From the NCBI GenBank assembly GCA_946480055.1, contig CAMLID010000011.1:1-64000 (forward strand): a stretch of 64,000 nucleotides of DNA. The letters are read 5' to 3'. A program made the position numbers and the translations under genes. This DNA is from an uncultured Lysobacter sp. (lineage in GTDB: Bacteria > Pseudomonadota > Gammaproteobacteria > Xanthomonadales > Xanthomonadaceae). Positions 52,734 through 61,720 of the stretch are shown here, piece by piece (the first letter of the stretch is position 1; every line of letters starts with the position of its first letter). The notes under the pieces were generated by a model. That model searched no databases and was not told the origin of the DNA. It saw nothing but the letters and a program-made list of their open reading frames with translations.

Positions 52734-53636
52734 ATGCAGACAGGCAAGGGCCGGCGTTGGATCGGAGCGGTAGTCGCGGTGCTGATGGTGATCGCGCTAG
52801 CGTTCGGGCTGTGGTGGAGTCGGCGCGAGGCGCATGCGGCGCCCTTGGCCCGGGCCAGCGCGCCTCCTCTTGTCCCCAGCCCGGAGCCCGTCGCGCCCGC
52901 GAACGCTCCGGCGCTTGGCGATCCGGCTTCGGAACTCTTGCGTGCGCGTCGTCCGGGCACGGTGCCACGGGTGTCGACGTTCACCCGCAGCTACGACCCG
53001 CCGCCGGGACGCGCGGTGGATGTGATCGCGGCGCTGCAGCCGCGTGCCGAGGCGGGCGACGCCGATGCGGCGTTCTACCTGTTCGTCAAGATCGAAGGCT
53101 GCCGCTATCGGCTCTATCACGGCCGGGGCAATGAAGGCCGACCACCGCCCGGTGCGGACGACACCTTGGAAGCGCAATTGATCGCGCGCACGCCGCCCGA
53201 CTGCCATGGGCTGACGCTCGAGCAATACCAGAGCAACGTGCGCTGGCTGGAGCAGGCGGCCGACAGCGGATTGGTCATGGCCCAGCTCAGCTACGCCGCC
53301 CTCCCCGAGGCGGTGGTCGGAAATTCCTCGCAGATGCTCGCGAATCCGGAAAAGGTCGTCGCCTACCGACGTAAGGCGATGGGTTACATGCATCAGGCCG
53401 CGGCGGGCGGGAGCCTGGAAGCCCTGCACCAACTCAGCGATGCCTATCACTACGGGGTACTGACGCGGCGCGACCCCGTTCGCGCCTACGCCTACTACTA
53501 CGCGAAGGACTTGGCTGCACCAAGCGCCTACAGCCGGCAGTACCTGCAGACCTATGCCGGCCAACTGGATTCAACGCAACTGGCGACGGCCACTCAACAA
53601 GGAAAGAGGATTTACGATGCGTGCTGCAAACAATAA
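52734..53636 (+). CDS. Sel1-repeat membrane-anchored protein, copy 2
   Basis: A 300-residue paralogue of the 51031 gene: same anchor start MQTGKGRRW, same helical domain (NVRWLEQAADSG, YMHQAAAGGSLEAL, SDAYHYGV) and same end IYDACCKQ. The stretch around residues 30-80 is very different, so the domain is conserved while the linker varies. Overlaps the next gene by 20 bases, exactly as in copy 1. Confidence 0.85.
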   Translation: MQTGKGRRWIGAVVAVLMVIALAFGLWWSRREAHAAPLARASAPPLVPSPEPVAPANAPALGDPASELLRARRPGTVPRVSTFTRSYDPPPGRAVDVIAALQPRAEAGDADAAFYLFVKIEGCRYRLYHGRGNEGRPPPGADDTLEAQLIARTPPDCHGLTLEQYQSNVRWLEQAADSGLVMAQLSYAALPEAVVGNSSQMLANPEKVVAYRRKAMGYMHQAAAGGSLEALHQLSDAYHYGVLTRRDPVRAYAYYYAKDLAAPSAYSRQYLQTYAGQLDSTQLATATQQGKRIYDACCKQ

Positions 53637-54099
53637 GAAGCTATGGCTGGCGGCCGGCCTAGCGGTGTCGTTGTCGGTCGCGGGCGCTTGGCTGATCGCC
53701 GCCGAGCGCGGTCCATACGTGTGCAACAACCAATGCCAGATCGGTCACCCGCTACCCGACGATAAGACCTTGGATTACATCCAGCAGATGAAACCGCTGT
53801 TCTATCGGTGGTTCGGCGACGTGTTCTGGAACAAAGGCGACATCTACATCATCTGCAATCCGACCTACTGTGCGAAGTACTACATCACCGACGATTTCGG
53901 CATCTTCGGCACCAACGACGGCCGCATGGTCCGTGAGCCAGCGCCGGATTCCGGCGGCATCGGCATCGGCGGTGGCGGCAGCGAAACCGGCGGAGACGGA
54001 GGCGGCTACAACCCGGGTGCGGGCGGTGGCGGTGGTGGCGGTGGAAGTTCCGGTAGCGGCAAGGTGATCGTCGGCGATCCGGCAGTGGTGCAGTACTGA
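53617..54099 (+). CDS. conserved aromatic core plus Gly-rich tail protein, copy 2
   Basis: A 160-residue paralogue of the 51902 gene. The core QMKPLFYRWFGDVFWNKGD is identical and YCAKYYITDDFG is kept; the Gly-rich tail ends GDPAVVQY. The N-terminal hydrophobic stretch lacks the lipobox Cys of copy 1 (SVAGAWL), so a plain membrane anchor is more likely for both. Confidence 0.8.
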   Translation: MRAANNKKLWLAAGLAVSLSVAGAWLIAAERGPYVCNNQCQIGHPLPDDKTLDYIQQMKPLFYRWFGDVFWNKGDIYIICNPTYCAKYYITDDFGIFGTNDGRMVREPAPDSGGIGIGGGGSETGGDGGGYNPGAGGGGGGGGSSGSGKVIVGDPAVVQY

Positions 54100-54219
54100 T
54101 CCCAACGACGCCCGCAACCGCGAGCGTCATGTTTTGCGTTGCGCGGCAGCTTTCGCTCAAGAGCCGCGCTCATCGACGAACAGGCGCCGTCGCATCCGAC
54201 GTGTCGACGCCGTCCGTAC

Positions 54220-56061
54220 TCAGGGCAACACATACTCCACCCGCAGCTTCGCGGTCGCGCCGCGATCGATCCACAAGTAATGAGTCGCGGCCTGCGCATT
54301 GGCGAAGCGCAGCCGCAGTTGAGTGCGGCCGGCTCGGTTGATCGCGGCCAGGCCGGCGGCGTCGAAGGCGGTGCTGGTCTGGCTGCCACCGGTGAAGCGC
54401 AGCAGTTGGGCGACGCCGTCGGCGCTTGCGGCGGCGGCGTAGTCGGCGGCCTCGATGGTGCAGGCACCGTAGCAGCCGTTGCGCACGTCGATCAGCAGGC
54501 TGTTGCCGGCCGGGCTGCTCCAGGGATCGCCGGAGGCGCTGCGATAGACCACGCTGAGGGTGGCGGAGACCACGGTGGCGCCGTCGGGAATCGCGGCGGT
54601 GTCGAACGACAGCAAGCTGCGGTTGTACTTGCCGTCGGCGCCGCGGCCCGAGGCCAGTCCATAGCTCGCTTCCAGGGTGCCGACCACGGGCGCGCCGCCG
54701 CCGGCATCGGCTTTGACATAGCCGTCGTTGGCATCTTCGTTGTCGAACGTGAGTACGCCGGGCGTACCGCCGCCGGTGCCGCCGCTGACCTGCACGCCGA
54801 CCGCGGCGGAGCTGGCGACGTTGTCGGCCAGGTCGTAGGCGCGCGCCTGCAGGCTGTGGGCGCCGTTGCTGGCGCTGGCGCTGTTCCAGATCACGGCATA
54901 AGGCGCGACGGCGTCGCTGCCGATGAGGTTGCCGTCGAGCAGGAACTCGACCCGGTCCAGGCCGACATCGTCGCTGGCGTCGGCGCTGACGGTGACGTTG
55001 CCGCTGACCTGGGCGCCGTCGGCGGGCGCGGTCAGCGCGACCTGCGGGGCGACGCCGTCGAGGTTGTCCAGGCCCCAGAAGCGCGCGATGTAGTAGCTGG
55101 AGCAGAGGTTGACGTCGAGGATGTAGGCGCCGGCGGTGCCGCACTGCGTTTCGCCGCTGCCGGGATCGACCGGCGTGCCGTGGCCCATACCGGTAATGGT
55201 GTAGGTCTCGACCAGGGCGCGGCCGGCGGCGTCCTTGTAGACCTTGTGGGGATAGCCGGCGACGCTGTCCTGCAGCTCCGGGGTCTGGTCGATGCCGTGG
55301 ACGTCGGTCCACTGTTGCAGGCTCTCGGTCTGGTTGGCCGGGCGCACGGTGTAGTCGGCGTCGCCGTGCCAGATCGAGACGATGGGCCAGGGGCCGGTAT
55401 GCGTGCTGGCGGTGCGGACCTTGTCGCCCCACTGTGCCGGCGTGAGATCGCTACCGGGATTCATGCAGCTGAAGGCCGCGCTCTGGCTGACGGCGCAGCG
55501 GTAGGGCAGGCCGGCGAGGATGGCGCCGCCGGCGAATACGTCGGGATAGGTCGCGAGCATGGCCGCAGCCATGGCGCCGCCGGCCGACAGGCCGGTGACG
55601 TAGACGCGGTCGGCGGCGCTGGCGTGGTCGGCGCGCATGCGGTCGACCATCTGCTTGATCGACAGCGCTTCGCCCTGGCCGCGGCTGATGTCGGCGTTCT
55701 CGAACCAGTTGAAGCAGCTGCTGGAGTTGTTGCCGCTTTGCTGCTGCGGCAACAGCAGGGCGAATTGCCAGCGCTGGGCGAGCAGCTCCCAGCCGGTTTC
55801 GGCGTCGTAGCTGGCCGCGCTCTGGGCGCAGCCGTGCAAGGCGACCACCAGCGGCGCGTTCGCCGGCAGGCCCGGCGGCACGTACTTGTACATGCGCAGG
55901 TTGCCGGGGTTGCTGCCGAAACCGGTGACTTCGGTCAGGGCGAGCGCGGGCGCACTGGCGCCCAGCGCGAGCGCAGCGGCGACGGCAAGCAGGGCGAGGC
56001 GGGAGCGGCGGTGCGCGCGCGGCGCGGCGATGGCGGTGCGGACGGGCGAGGGGACGGTCAT
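54220..56061 (-). CDS. extracellular short-chain-length PHA (PHB) depolymerase
   Basis: A 613-residue secreted modular enzyme. Signal peptide to about residue 42 (APALA). Catalytic domain of esterase type, about 45-330: LHGCAQSAASYD (oxyanion), VTGLSAGGAM with Ser159 nucleophile, WHGDADYTV for the Asp, and TGMGHGTPVDPG for the His. Then an Ig-like fibronectin/BIG segment (SGNVTVSADASDD-type) and a C-terminal beta-sandwich resembling carbohydrate- or substrate-binding modules (Y-G-L-A-S-G-R near residue 470). The start at 56061 is chosen by the signal peptide. Cuts poly-3-hydroxybutyrate outside the cell. Confidence 0.92.
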   Translation of the reverse strand: MTVPSPVRTAIAAPRAHRRSRLALLAVAAALALGASAPALALTEVTGFGSNPGNLRMYKYVPPGLPANAPLVVALHGCAQSAASYDAETGWELLAQRWQFALLLPQQQSGNNSSSCFNWFENADISRGQGEALSIKQMVDRMRADHASAADRVYVTGLSAGGAMAAAMLATYPDVFAGGAILAGLPYRCAVSQSAAFSCMNPGSDLTPAQWGDKVRTASTHTGPWPIVSIWHGDADYTVRPANQTESLQQWTDVHGIDQTPELQDSVAGYPHKVYKDAAGRALVETYTITGMGHGTPVDPGSGETQCGTAGAYILDVNLCSSYYIARFWGLDNLDGVAPQVALTAPADGAQVSGNVTVSADASDDVGLDRVEFLLDGNLIGSDAVAPYAVIWNSASASNGAHSLQARAYDLADNVASSAAVGVQVSGGTGGGTPGVLTFDNEDANDGYVKADAGGGAPVVGTLEASYGLASGRGADGKYNRSLLSFDTAAIPDGATVVSATLSVVYRSASGDPWSSPAGNSLLIDVRNGCYGACTIEAADYAAAASADGVAQLLRFTGGSQTSTAFDAAGLAAINRAGRTQLRLRFANAQAATHYLWIDRGATAKLRVEYVLP

Positions 56062-56312
56062 GCGGTCGACTCCTGCGAACGAGGGCGGGCCCTGATGAGG
56101 ATGGATCTGCGGATGACGCGAAGGGGCGGCGCCGGGTCTGGTCTGGCGCGTCCGATGCGGGGCGAGTAGGCCATGCGGGTCGCGGCCCCGCCATCGTCCG
56201 ATGGGGCAAGCTGCGCTGCAGCATCGATTCGCCGGGGTGCACGACGGCTGCGCGGATGGCGGTTCAGGCGGCCGCCACAAATCCGTCATCGCCCCGCCAT
56301 AGTCTGGCGGCC

Positions 56313-57524
56313 ATGAACATCCTGATGCTGTCCGACGTGTACTTCCCGCGGGTCAACGGCGTCTCGACGTCGATCCGCACCTTCGCCCAGTCGCTGGCGC
56401 GCATGGGCCACGCGGTGACTCTGGTGGTGCCGGACTATGGGCCCGACAGCGGCCAGGAACAGCACGACGGCCACGGCGAGTTCGAGATCCTGCGGCTGCC
56501 GTCGCGGGTGATCTTCTTCGATCCCGAGGATCGGCTGATCCGGGCTTCGGCGCTGCGCGCAGTGCAGGATCGACTGGCGACGCGGCACTGGGACGTGATC
56601 CACATTCACACCCCGTTCCGCGCCCACAGCCTGGGCGTGCGCCTGGCGCGGCGGATCGGGCGGCCGACGGTGGAGACCTACCACACCTATTTCGAGGAAT
56701 ACGTCGGCCACTACCTGCCGTGGTTGCCTGCGCCGCTGCTGCGTGCGTTCGCGCGGCGCGCTTCGCACTCGCTGTGCCACGGCGTCGATCACCTGATCGT
56801 GCCGACCGCACAGATGGTGCAGGTGCTGGAGCGCTACGGCATCACCACGCCGTCGACGGTGCTGCCGACCGGCATCGACCTGAGCGAGTTCGCGCGCGGC
56901 GACGGCGCGCGTTTCCGCGCCGAGCACGGGATCGCGCCGCAGCGTCCGACCCTGGTCACGGTGAGCCGGCTCGCGGTCGAAAAGAACATCGCCTTCCTGC
57001 TGCGGGTGGCGCGGCGCCTGGTCGACGAATTCCCGGAGCTGCTGTTCCTGATCGCGGGCGAGGGCCCGGATGCCGAGCGCCTCAAGCGCCTGAGCGTGGA
57101 GCTTAAACTGCAGGAGCACGTGCGCTTCTTCGGCAACCTGGACCGCCGCACCGCCTTGCTCGACGCCTACCGCGCCGGCGACGTGTTCGTGTTCGCCTCG
57201 CCGACCGAAACCCAAGGCCTGGTGCTGATCGAGGCGATGGCGCTGGGCGTGCCGATCGTATCGACCGCAGTCATGGGGACGGCCACGGTGCTGCGCGACG
57301 TGCGCAGCGCGGTGGTCAGCGCCGAAGACGAGGCCGCGTTCGCCGAGCACGTGGCCGGCGTGCTGCGTTCGCCCGAAACCCGCGCGGCGCTGTCGGCGGC
57401 CGGGCCGCTGGATGCACGCGCCTGGAGCACCGACGGCTTGATGGAGCAGGTGGTCGCCCTGTACGAAAGCCTCGCACGCACCCGCGCCGTCGCGACGACG
57501 CTGGCGGCTACGGCGAATCCGTAG
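56313..57524 (+). CDS. GT4 family glycosyltransferase
   Basis: A 403-residue retaining glycosyltransferase of family 4 (GT-B), PimB/MgtA-like. N-terminal MNILMLSDVYFPRVNGVST, middle HIHTPFRAHSLGV, and the nucleotide-side motif FASPTETQGLVLIEAMALG with the E-x7-E pair. Probably adds a mannose-like or other sugar to a lipid acceptor. Confidence 0.94.
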   Translation: MNILMLSDVYFPRVNGVSTSIRTFAQSLARMGHAVTLVVPDYGPDSGQEQHDGHGEFEILRLPSRVIFFDPEDRLIRASALRAVQDRLATRHWDVIHIHTPFRAHSLGVRLARRIGRPTVETYHTYFEEYVGHYLPWLPAPLLRAFARRASHSLCHGVDHLIVPTAQMVQVLERYGITTPSTVLPTGIDLSEFARGDGARFRAEHGIAPQRPTLVTVSRLAVEKNIAFLLRVARRLVDEFPELLFLIAGEGPDAERLKRLSVELKLQEHVRFFGNLDRRTALLDAYRAGDVFVFASPTETQGLVLIEAMALGVPIVSTAVMGTATVLRDVRSAVVSAEDEAAFAEHVAGVLRSPETRAALSAAGPLDARAWSTDGLMEQVVALYESLARTRAVATTLAATANP

Positions 57525-57600
57525 GATGCGGGAAGGCGCAGGCGCACCGCATCGCAGCCGCGCGGGAGTGGAGTTACATCGATGCGGTTGTCGCCGCGGC

Positions 57601-59040
57601 CTACGGTTGCACCCGCCTTGCCAGCAGCGCGCCGAGCACGGCCAGCGCCAGCGAGATCGCGAAGCCGGCCAGATAGGCGCCGGCGTGGCCGTGCGGCAAC
57701 AACGCGGCGAACAGCGAACCGCCGATCGCCAGCACGCTGGCGGTGAACAGCGCATCGCCCAGTTGCAGCGCCGAGGCGTTCAGCCCCTGCTGCGCCGGCG
57801 GCGACAGCTCCAGCGTCAGCACCGACAGGCTGGGGAAGACCACGCCCATGCCCAGGCCGGCCAGCGCCCAGCCCAGCACGCCCGCCGCCGCCGGCATGCC
57901 CGGCGCCAGCAGGGCGGCGATCGCGGCGACGCCGATCGCGATCAGGCTCATGCCGATCTGCAGCAGGCGCGCCGGGGCGTAGCGTTGGCGCGGCCGACCG
58001 CGGTACCAGGAGCCGGTCGACCAGCCCACCGCGCCGACCGTGAGCACCAGCCCCGATGCGGTCGGCGACCAGCCGCGTTCGTGCGACAGCAGCAGCGGCA
58101 CGAACACTTCGGTGCCGAAGAACGCGGCCGAGGCGATGCCGCGCAGGGCGATCACGGTCGGCAGGCCGCGTGCGGCGCGCAAGCTACCGGCCGGCAGCAG
58201 GCGCAGCGCGCACACGACCAGGCCGATCGCGGCCAGCGTCAGCAGCGCGACCGCCGAGCCGCCGCGCAATTGCCCGGCGTAGTGCAGCAGCAGTGCGCTG
58301 GCGGCGGCACCGATCGCCCAGGGCATGCGCGCGGGTGCGGCGGCGGCCGGCGCGGTCTGGGCGAGCGCACCGAGCCCACGCAACGCCGGCAGGACCAGCG
58401 CCGCGGCGGCCAGCGCGATCAGCGGCACCGACAGGAACACCCAGCGCCAGCCCAGGTGTTCGACGATGGCGCCGCTGATCGCCGGTCCGATCACCGCCGG
58501 CACCACCCAGGCCGCGGCGAACGCGGCGAAGATCCGCGGACGCAGGGCTTGCGGGTATTTGCGTCCGACCACCACGTACAGCGCGACCGACATCAGTCCG
58601 CCGCCGAAGCCCTGGACGATGCGGCCGAGCAGCAGCCAGGCCATCGACTGCGCCAGGCCGGCCAGCAACAGGCCGAGCGCGAACCAGACGATGCCCTGGC
58701 GCAGCGGCGCGGCCGGGCCGCGGGTGTCGGCCCAGCGTCCGGCCGCGACCATGCCGACCACGCTCGCGGCCAGGGTGCCGCCGAACGCGAGCGCGTACAG
58801 CGACAGTCCGTCCAGCGCTTGCGCCACGGTCGGCATGGCAGTCGCCACCGCCAGCGCTTCGAACGCGACCAGTGCGACCAGGGCGACGGCGCCGAGGGTC
58901 AGAGCGCGGTAGCGGCGGTCGAACAGGCTGACGGTCGCATCGTCGGCCGCCGCGCGTGCGAGCAAGGGCGAGATCGCGTCGACGGCCGCGTCGGCGTCGT
59001 AGCCGCCGTCGCGCGTGCCGGTGCGGCTGCTGTCGGTCAC
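57601..59040 (-). CDS. MFS transporter, SoxR-controlled operon
   Basis: A 479-residue major facilitator with about 14 hydrophobic segments (DHA2-like) and the motif WADTRGP in the first loop. It exports drugs or other small molecules. The GTG start at 59040 overlaps the oxidoreductase stop by four bases (GTGA). Its N-terminal 35 residues are hydrophilic. Second gene of the SoxR operon. Confidence 0.9.
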   Translation of the reverse strand: MTDSSRTGTRDGGYDADAAVDAISPLLARAAADDATVSLFDRRYRALTLGAVALVALVAFEALAVATAMPTVAQALDGLSLYALAFGGTLAASVVGMVAAGRWADTRGPAAPLRQGIVWFALGLLLAGLAQSMAWLLLGRIVQGFGGGLMSVALYVVVGRKYPQALRPRIFAAFAAAWVVPAVIGPAISGAIVEHLGWRWVFLSVPLIALAAAALVLPALRGLGALAQTAPAAAAPARMPWAIGAAASALLLHYAGQLRGGSAVALLTLAAIGLVVCALRLLPAGSLRAARGLPTVIALRGIASAAFFGTEVFVPLLLSHERGWSPTASGLVLTVGAVGWSTGSWYRGRPRQRYAPARLLQIGMSLIAIGVAAIAALLAPGMPAAAGVLGWALAGLGMGVVFPSLSVLTLELSPPAQQGLNASALQLGDALFTASVLAIGGSLFAALLPHGHAGAYLAGFAISLALAVLGALLARRVQP

Positions 59041-60071
59041 GGCCCGAATCCGCTGTCGCCGGTCTGGTAGACCATCAGCACGACCTTGCCGCGACCGTGG
59101 CCGGTCTCTACGTCGCGGTGGGCGACCGCGGCATGCGCAAGCGGATAGATCTCGCGCACGTGCACGTGCAGGCGGCCGTGTTCGTACAGTTCGACCAGGT
59201 GGCGCAGGCGGTCGCGGTCGCATTCGCCGCGCAGGCGCAGCACGCCGTGTTCGCGCGCGCCGTCGGCATCGACCAGGCTGCCGATGCGTGCGCGCGCCAC
59301 GCCCAGCGCCAGCGAGGCGGCGATGGCGCCGCGGCCGGCCGCGTCCAGCGCCACGCTCACGCCTTGCGGCGCGAGTTCGCGCACGCGCTCGACCAGGCCG
59401 TCGCCGTACAGCACCGGCTCGGCGCCGAGCGTGCGCAGGTAGGCGTGGTTCTCGCGGCTGGCGCTGCCGATCACGCGCGCCCCGGCCAGACGCGCCAGTT
59501 GTACGGCGATGGTGCCGACGCCGCCGGCGGCGCCGTGCACCAGCAGGGTGTCGCCGCGACCCACGTTCAAGGCGCGCAATGCGACCTGCGCGGTCTGGCC
59601 CGAGGCCGACAGGGCGCCGGCCACCGCCCAGGACATCATCGGCGGCTTGGCCACGACCTGCGGCGCAGGCACGGTCACGACTTCGGCGTAGGCGCCGCCG
59701 TCGCACCAGCCCAGCACTTCCTGGCCGTGGTAATAGCCGCGCACGCCGTCGCCGATCTGATCGACGACGCCGGCGAATTCGTAGCCCAGGCGTTGCGGGA
59801 AGGCGGCGTCGGCGTCGATGCCGCGGCGTGCGAAGTCGCCGTTGCGGCGGGCGATGTCGGCCGGCTGCACGCCGGCCGCGCGCACGCGCACGCGCAATTC
59901 GCCGCGCGCGGCTTCGGGCAGCGGCAGCACGGTCGGATAGAGCACCTCGGGTGTGCCGTAGCGGTCGAAATGCACGGCCTGCATCAGGCCGTCATCGTCG
60001 TCGATGCCATCGGCGTCGTAGCGGGAACTGCGTTGGTCGAGGTCGTCGTCGCGCGCGTTGCGGTTGTCCAT
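59037..60071 (-). CDS. zinc-independent quinone oxidoreductase-like MDR protein, SoxR-controlled
   Basis: A 344-residue medium-chain dehydrogenase/reductase. After a 29-residue acidic start comes AVHFDRYGTPEVL, GYEFAGVVDQIG, and the cofactor site VHGAAGGVGTIAVQLA. It lacks the catalytic zinc Cys cluster, as in NADPH:quinone reductases. The ATG at 60071 is chosen because the -10 box (TATGCT) includes the ATG at 60104, so that upstream ATG is not used. First gene of the operon. Confidence 0.92.
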   Translation of the reverse strand: MDNRNARDDDLDQRSSRYDADGIDDDDGLMQAVHFDRYGTPEVLYPTVLPLPEAARGELRVRVRAAGVQPADIARRNGDFARRGIDADAAFPQRLGYEFAGVVDQIGDGVRGYYHGQEVLGWCDGGAYAEVVTVPAPQVVAKPPMMSWAVAGALSASGQTAQVALRALNVGRGDTLLVHGAAGGVGTIAVQLARLAGARVIGSASRENHAYLRTLGAEPVLYGDGLVERVRELAPQGVSVALDAAGRGAIAASLALGVARARIGSLVDADGAREHGVLRLRGECDRDRLRHLVELYEHGRLHVHVREIYPLAHAAVAHRDVETGHGRGKVVLMVYQTGDSGFGP

Positions 60072-60099
60072 GGCTTGACCGGAGGGAGTGGGGACGCGC

Positions 60100-60130
60100 A
60101 GCATAGAACCTCAACTTAACTTCAGGTCAA
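60100..60130 (-). promoter_or_regulatory. SoxR promoter and operator
   Basis: On the minus strand TTGACC (60130-60125), a 19-base spacer, then TATGCT (60105-60100). The spacer carries the near-palindrome ACCTCAACTTAACTTCAGGT (60108-60127), close to the canonical SoxR site CCTCAAGTTAACTTGAGG. The 19-base spacer is typical of MerR-type activation. It drives the oxidoreductase/MFS operon. Confidence 0.8.
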
Positions 60131-60134
60131 GCGC

Positions 60135-60587
60135 ATGGGCGCGAACACCGAGCTCAGCGTGGGGCAAATGGCGCAGCGCAGCGGCGTGGCGGTGTCGACC
60201 CTGCATTTCTACGAGGCCAAGGGCCTGATCCACAGCCAGCGCACCGCCGGCAACCAGCGCCGCTACGGTCGCGACATGCTGCGCCGGATCGCAATCATCC
60301 GCGTCGCCCAGCGCGTGGGCATGCCGCTGGCGACGATCCTGGAGGCGTTCTCGACCTTGCCCGACGGACGCACGCCGACGCGCAAGGACTGGGAGCGGCT
60401 GTCGGCGGCCTGGCGCGAGGAACTGGACGAGCGCATCCAGAAACTCAGCCAGATGCGCGACACCCTGGACGACTGTATCGGCTGCGGCTGTCTGTCGATC
60501 GACCGCTGCCGCCTGGCCAACCCGGGCGATGTGCTGGCCGAGGATGGGCAGGGCGCGCAGCGTTGGGAGCATGCGCCGGCGGATTGA
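60135..60587 (+). CDS. soxR: redox-sensing regulator SoxR
   Basis: A 150-residue MerR-family regulator with a [2Fe-2S] cluster motif: Cys114, Cys117, Cys119 and Cys125 in the C-x2-C-x-C-x5-C form (segment [12 protein letters not shown]). The winged helix is [26 protein letters not shown]. In non-enteric bacteria SoxR mainly responds to redox-active metabolites and drugs, and controls efflux and reductases, which suits the adjacent MFS and oxidoreductase. Confidence 0.95.
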   Translation: MGANTELSVGQMAQRSGVAVSTLHFYEAKGLIHSQRTAGNQRRYGRDMLRRIAIIRVAQRVGMPLATILEAFSTLPDGRTPTRKDWERLSAAWREELDERIQKLSQMRDTLDDCIGCGCLSIDRCRLANPGDVLAEDGQGAQRWEHAPAD

Positions 60588-60700
60588 GGCGGGGCCGGGC
60601 ATCGCCACAGCGCACCGGCAGGACGCATCGATCCACGCATGCGCGCGCGGCCGGCGGCGGTCGCCGTCGTACCATGGCCGCTTTCACCACGAGCCCCACC

Positions 60701-61210
60701 ATGACCGTTTCCATGCACGCCGCCTCCGTCCCCGTGTTCAAGCAGTTCCTCGGCAGCCTCGCCACGCTGCTCGACAAGGCCCAGGCCCATGCGGTCGAGA
60801 AGAAGATCGAACCGGACGTGCTGCTGCAGTCGCGCCTGTACCCGGACATGTTCCCGTTGCTGCGCCAGGTCCAGATCGCCTGCGACTTCGCCAAGGGCGT
60901 GAGCGCGCGCCTGGCCGACGCCGAAGTGCCGGTGTACGACGATTCCGAGCGCAGCTTCGAGCAGTTGCAGGCGCTGGTCGCCAAGACCACCGCGTTCATC
61001 GACAGCCTGGAGCCGGTGCTGTTCGACGGCGCCCATGAGCGCGAAGTGGTGCTGCGTCCGGGCACGCCGAAGGAGCGCCGCTTCGTCGGGCACGACTATC
61101 TGCTGCATTACGGTCTGCCGCAGTTCCAGTTCCACGTCGTGACCGCCTACGCGATCCTGCGCCACAACGGCGTGGAGGTCGGCAAGCGCGACTACATGGG
61201 TCAGTACTGA
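60701..61210 (+). CDS. DUF1993 family protein
   Basis: A 169-residue helical protein of the DUF1993 (DinB-like) family: MHAASVPVFKQFLGSLATLLDKA, then DMFPLLRQVQIACDF and RFVGHDYLLHYGLPQFQFHVVTAYAILRHNGV. The start at 60701 gives the typical family N-terminus. Function unknown; the fold often binds metal. Confidence 0.92.
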   Translation: MTVSMHAASVPVFKQFLGSLATLLDKAQAHAVEKKIEPDVLLQSRLYPDMFPLLRQVQIACDFAKGVSARLADAEVPVYDDSERSFEQLQALVAKTTAFIDSLEPVLFDGAHEREVVLRPGTPKERRFVGHDYLLHYGLPQFQFHVVTAYAILRHNGVEVGKRDYMGQY

Positions 61211-61216
61211 GCCTCG

Positions 61217-61251
61217 CGCGCCGCGCGCGCTTGCATCGCGCGCGCGGCGCG
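61217..61251 (+). terminator. strong hairpin after DUF1993
   Basis: Perfect 13-base arms (CGCGCCGCGCGCG and CGCGCGCGGCGCG) with a 9-base loop. Confidence 0.55.
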
Positions 61252-61285
61252 GCGACCATGCGTCCCAGGTTTTAGGGGAAGCCGC

Positions 61286-61582
61286 ATGGAACTGCTGACG
61301 CTGGATCATTTCGCCCGCCACGTGAACGAGACCTTCTCGGCCGCGCTGAACGACGGCGAAGTGCCGTTCGTGCTGGTCGAGGCGCGGCCCCTGCCGAGCG
61401 GCCAGGTCATACCGGGCGCGGCGCGGGTGCCGTTCTCGTTGCTGTTCCGCAATAGCTCGGCGTTCCTGTTCCCGCAGCAGACCTATCTGATGCGCCACGA
61501 GAGCGTGGGCGAGATCGGGATCATGCTGGTGCCGGTCGCGCGCGAGCGCGAAGGGTTTTTGTATCAGGCCATTTTCAACTGA
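61286..61582 (+). CDS. DUF6916 family protein
   Basis: A 98-residue beta-rich protein: LDHFARHVNETFSA, FVLVEARPL, VPFSLLFRNS and MRHESVGEIGIMLVP. DUF6916 is often found beside collar-domain tail proteins, as here. Possibly a structural partner. Confidence 0.85.
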   Translation: MELLTLDHFARHVNETFSAALNDGEVPFVLVEARPLPSGQVIPGAARVPFSLLFRNSSAFLFPQQTYLMRHESVGEIGIMLVPVAREREGFLYQAIFN

Positions 61583-61690
61583 GGGCAGGGCGGGCTCGGA
61601 CGCTTGCGCGTGGGTCCGGTGATCTAAACCCAAGCTGGGGCGCTGCGAATCCGGCGTGGACCGCGTTGGCGCGGTGAGCGTGGGTTCGCG

Positions 61691-61713
61691 GTCGCGGCTC
61701 ACGCCGCTCCTAC
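61691..61713. repeat. REP-like element
   Basis: The sequence has the GCGGC-TCAC-GCCGC hairpin plus the flank CTCCTACC, resembling the dispersed short repeat common in Xanthomonadaceae. Its arm also occurs near 42675 (GCGGCGTGAGC). Confidence 0.5.
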
Positions 61714-61720
61714 CCCGGAG

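Noticed and set aside
54139..56169. A 676-residue open frame opposite the PHB depolymerase
   Set aside because: It is an Arg/Gly/Val/Ala-rich shadow of the real gene; high GC keeps the antisense frame open. The depolymerase has catalytic motifs and a signal peptide.
57526..59070. A 514-residue frame opposite the MFS gene
   Set aside because: Gln/Arg-rich shadow of a membrane protein gene.
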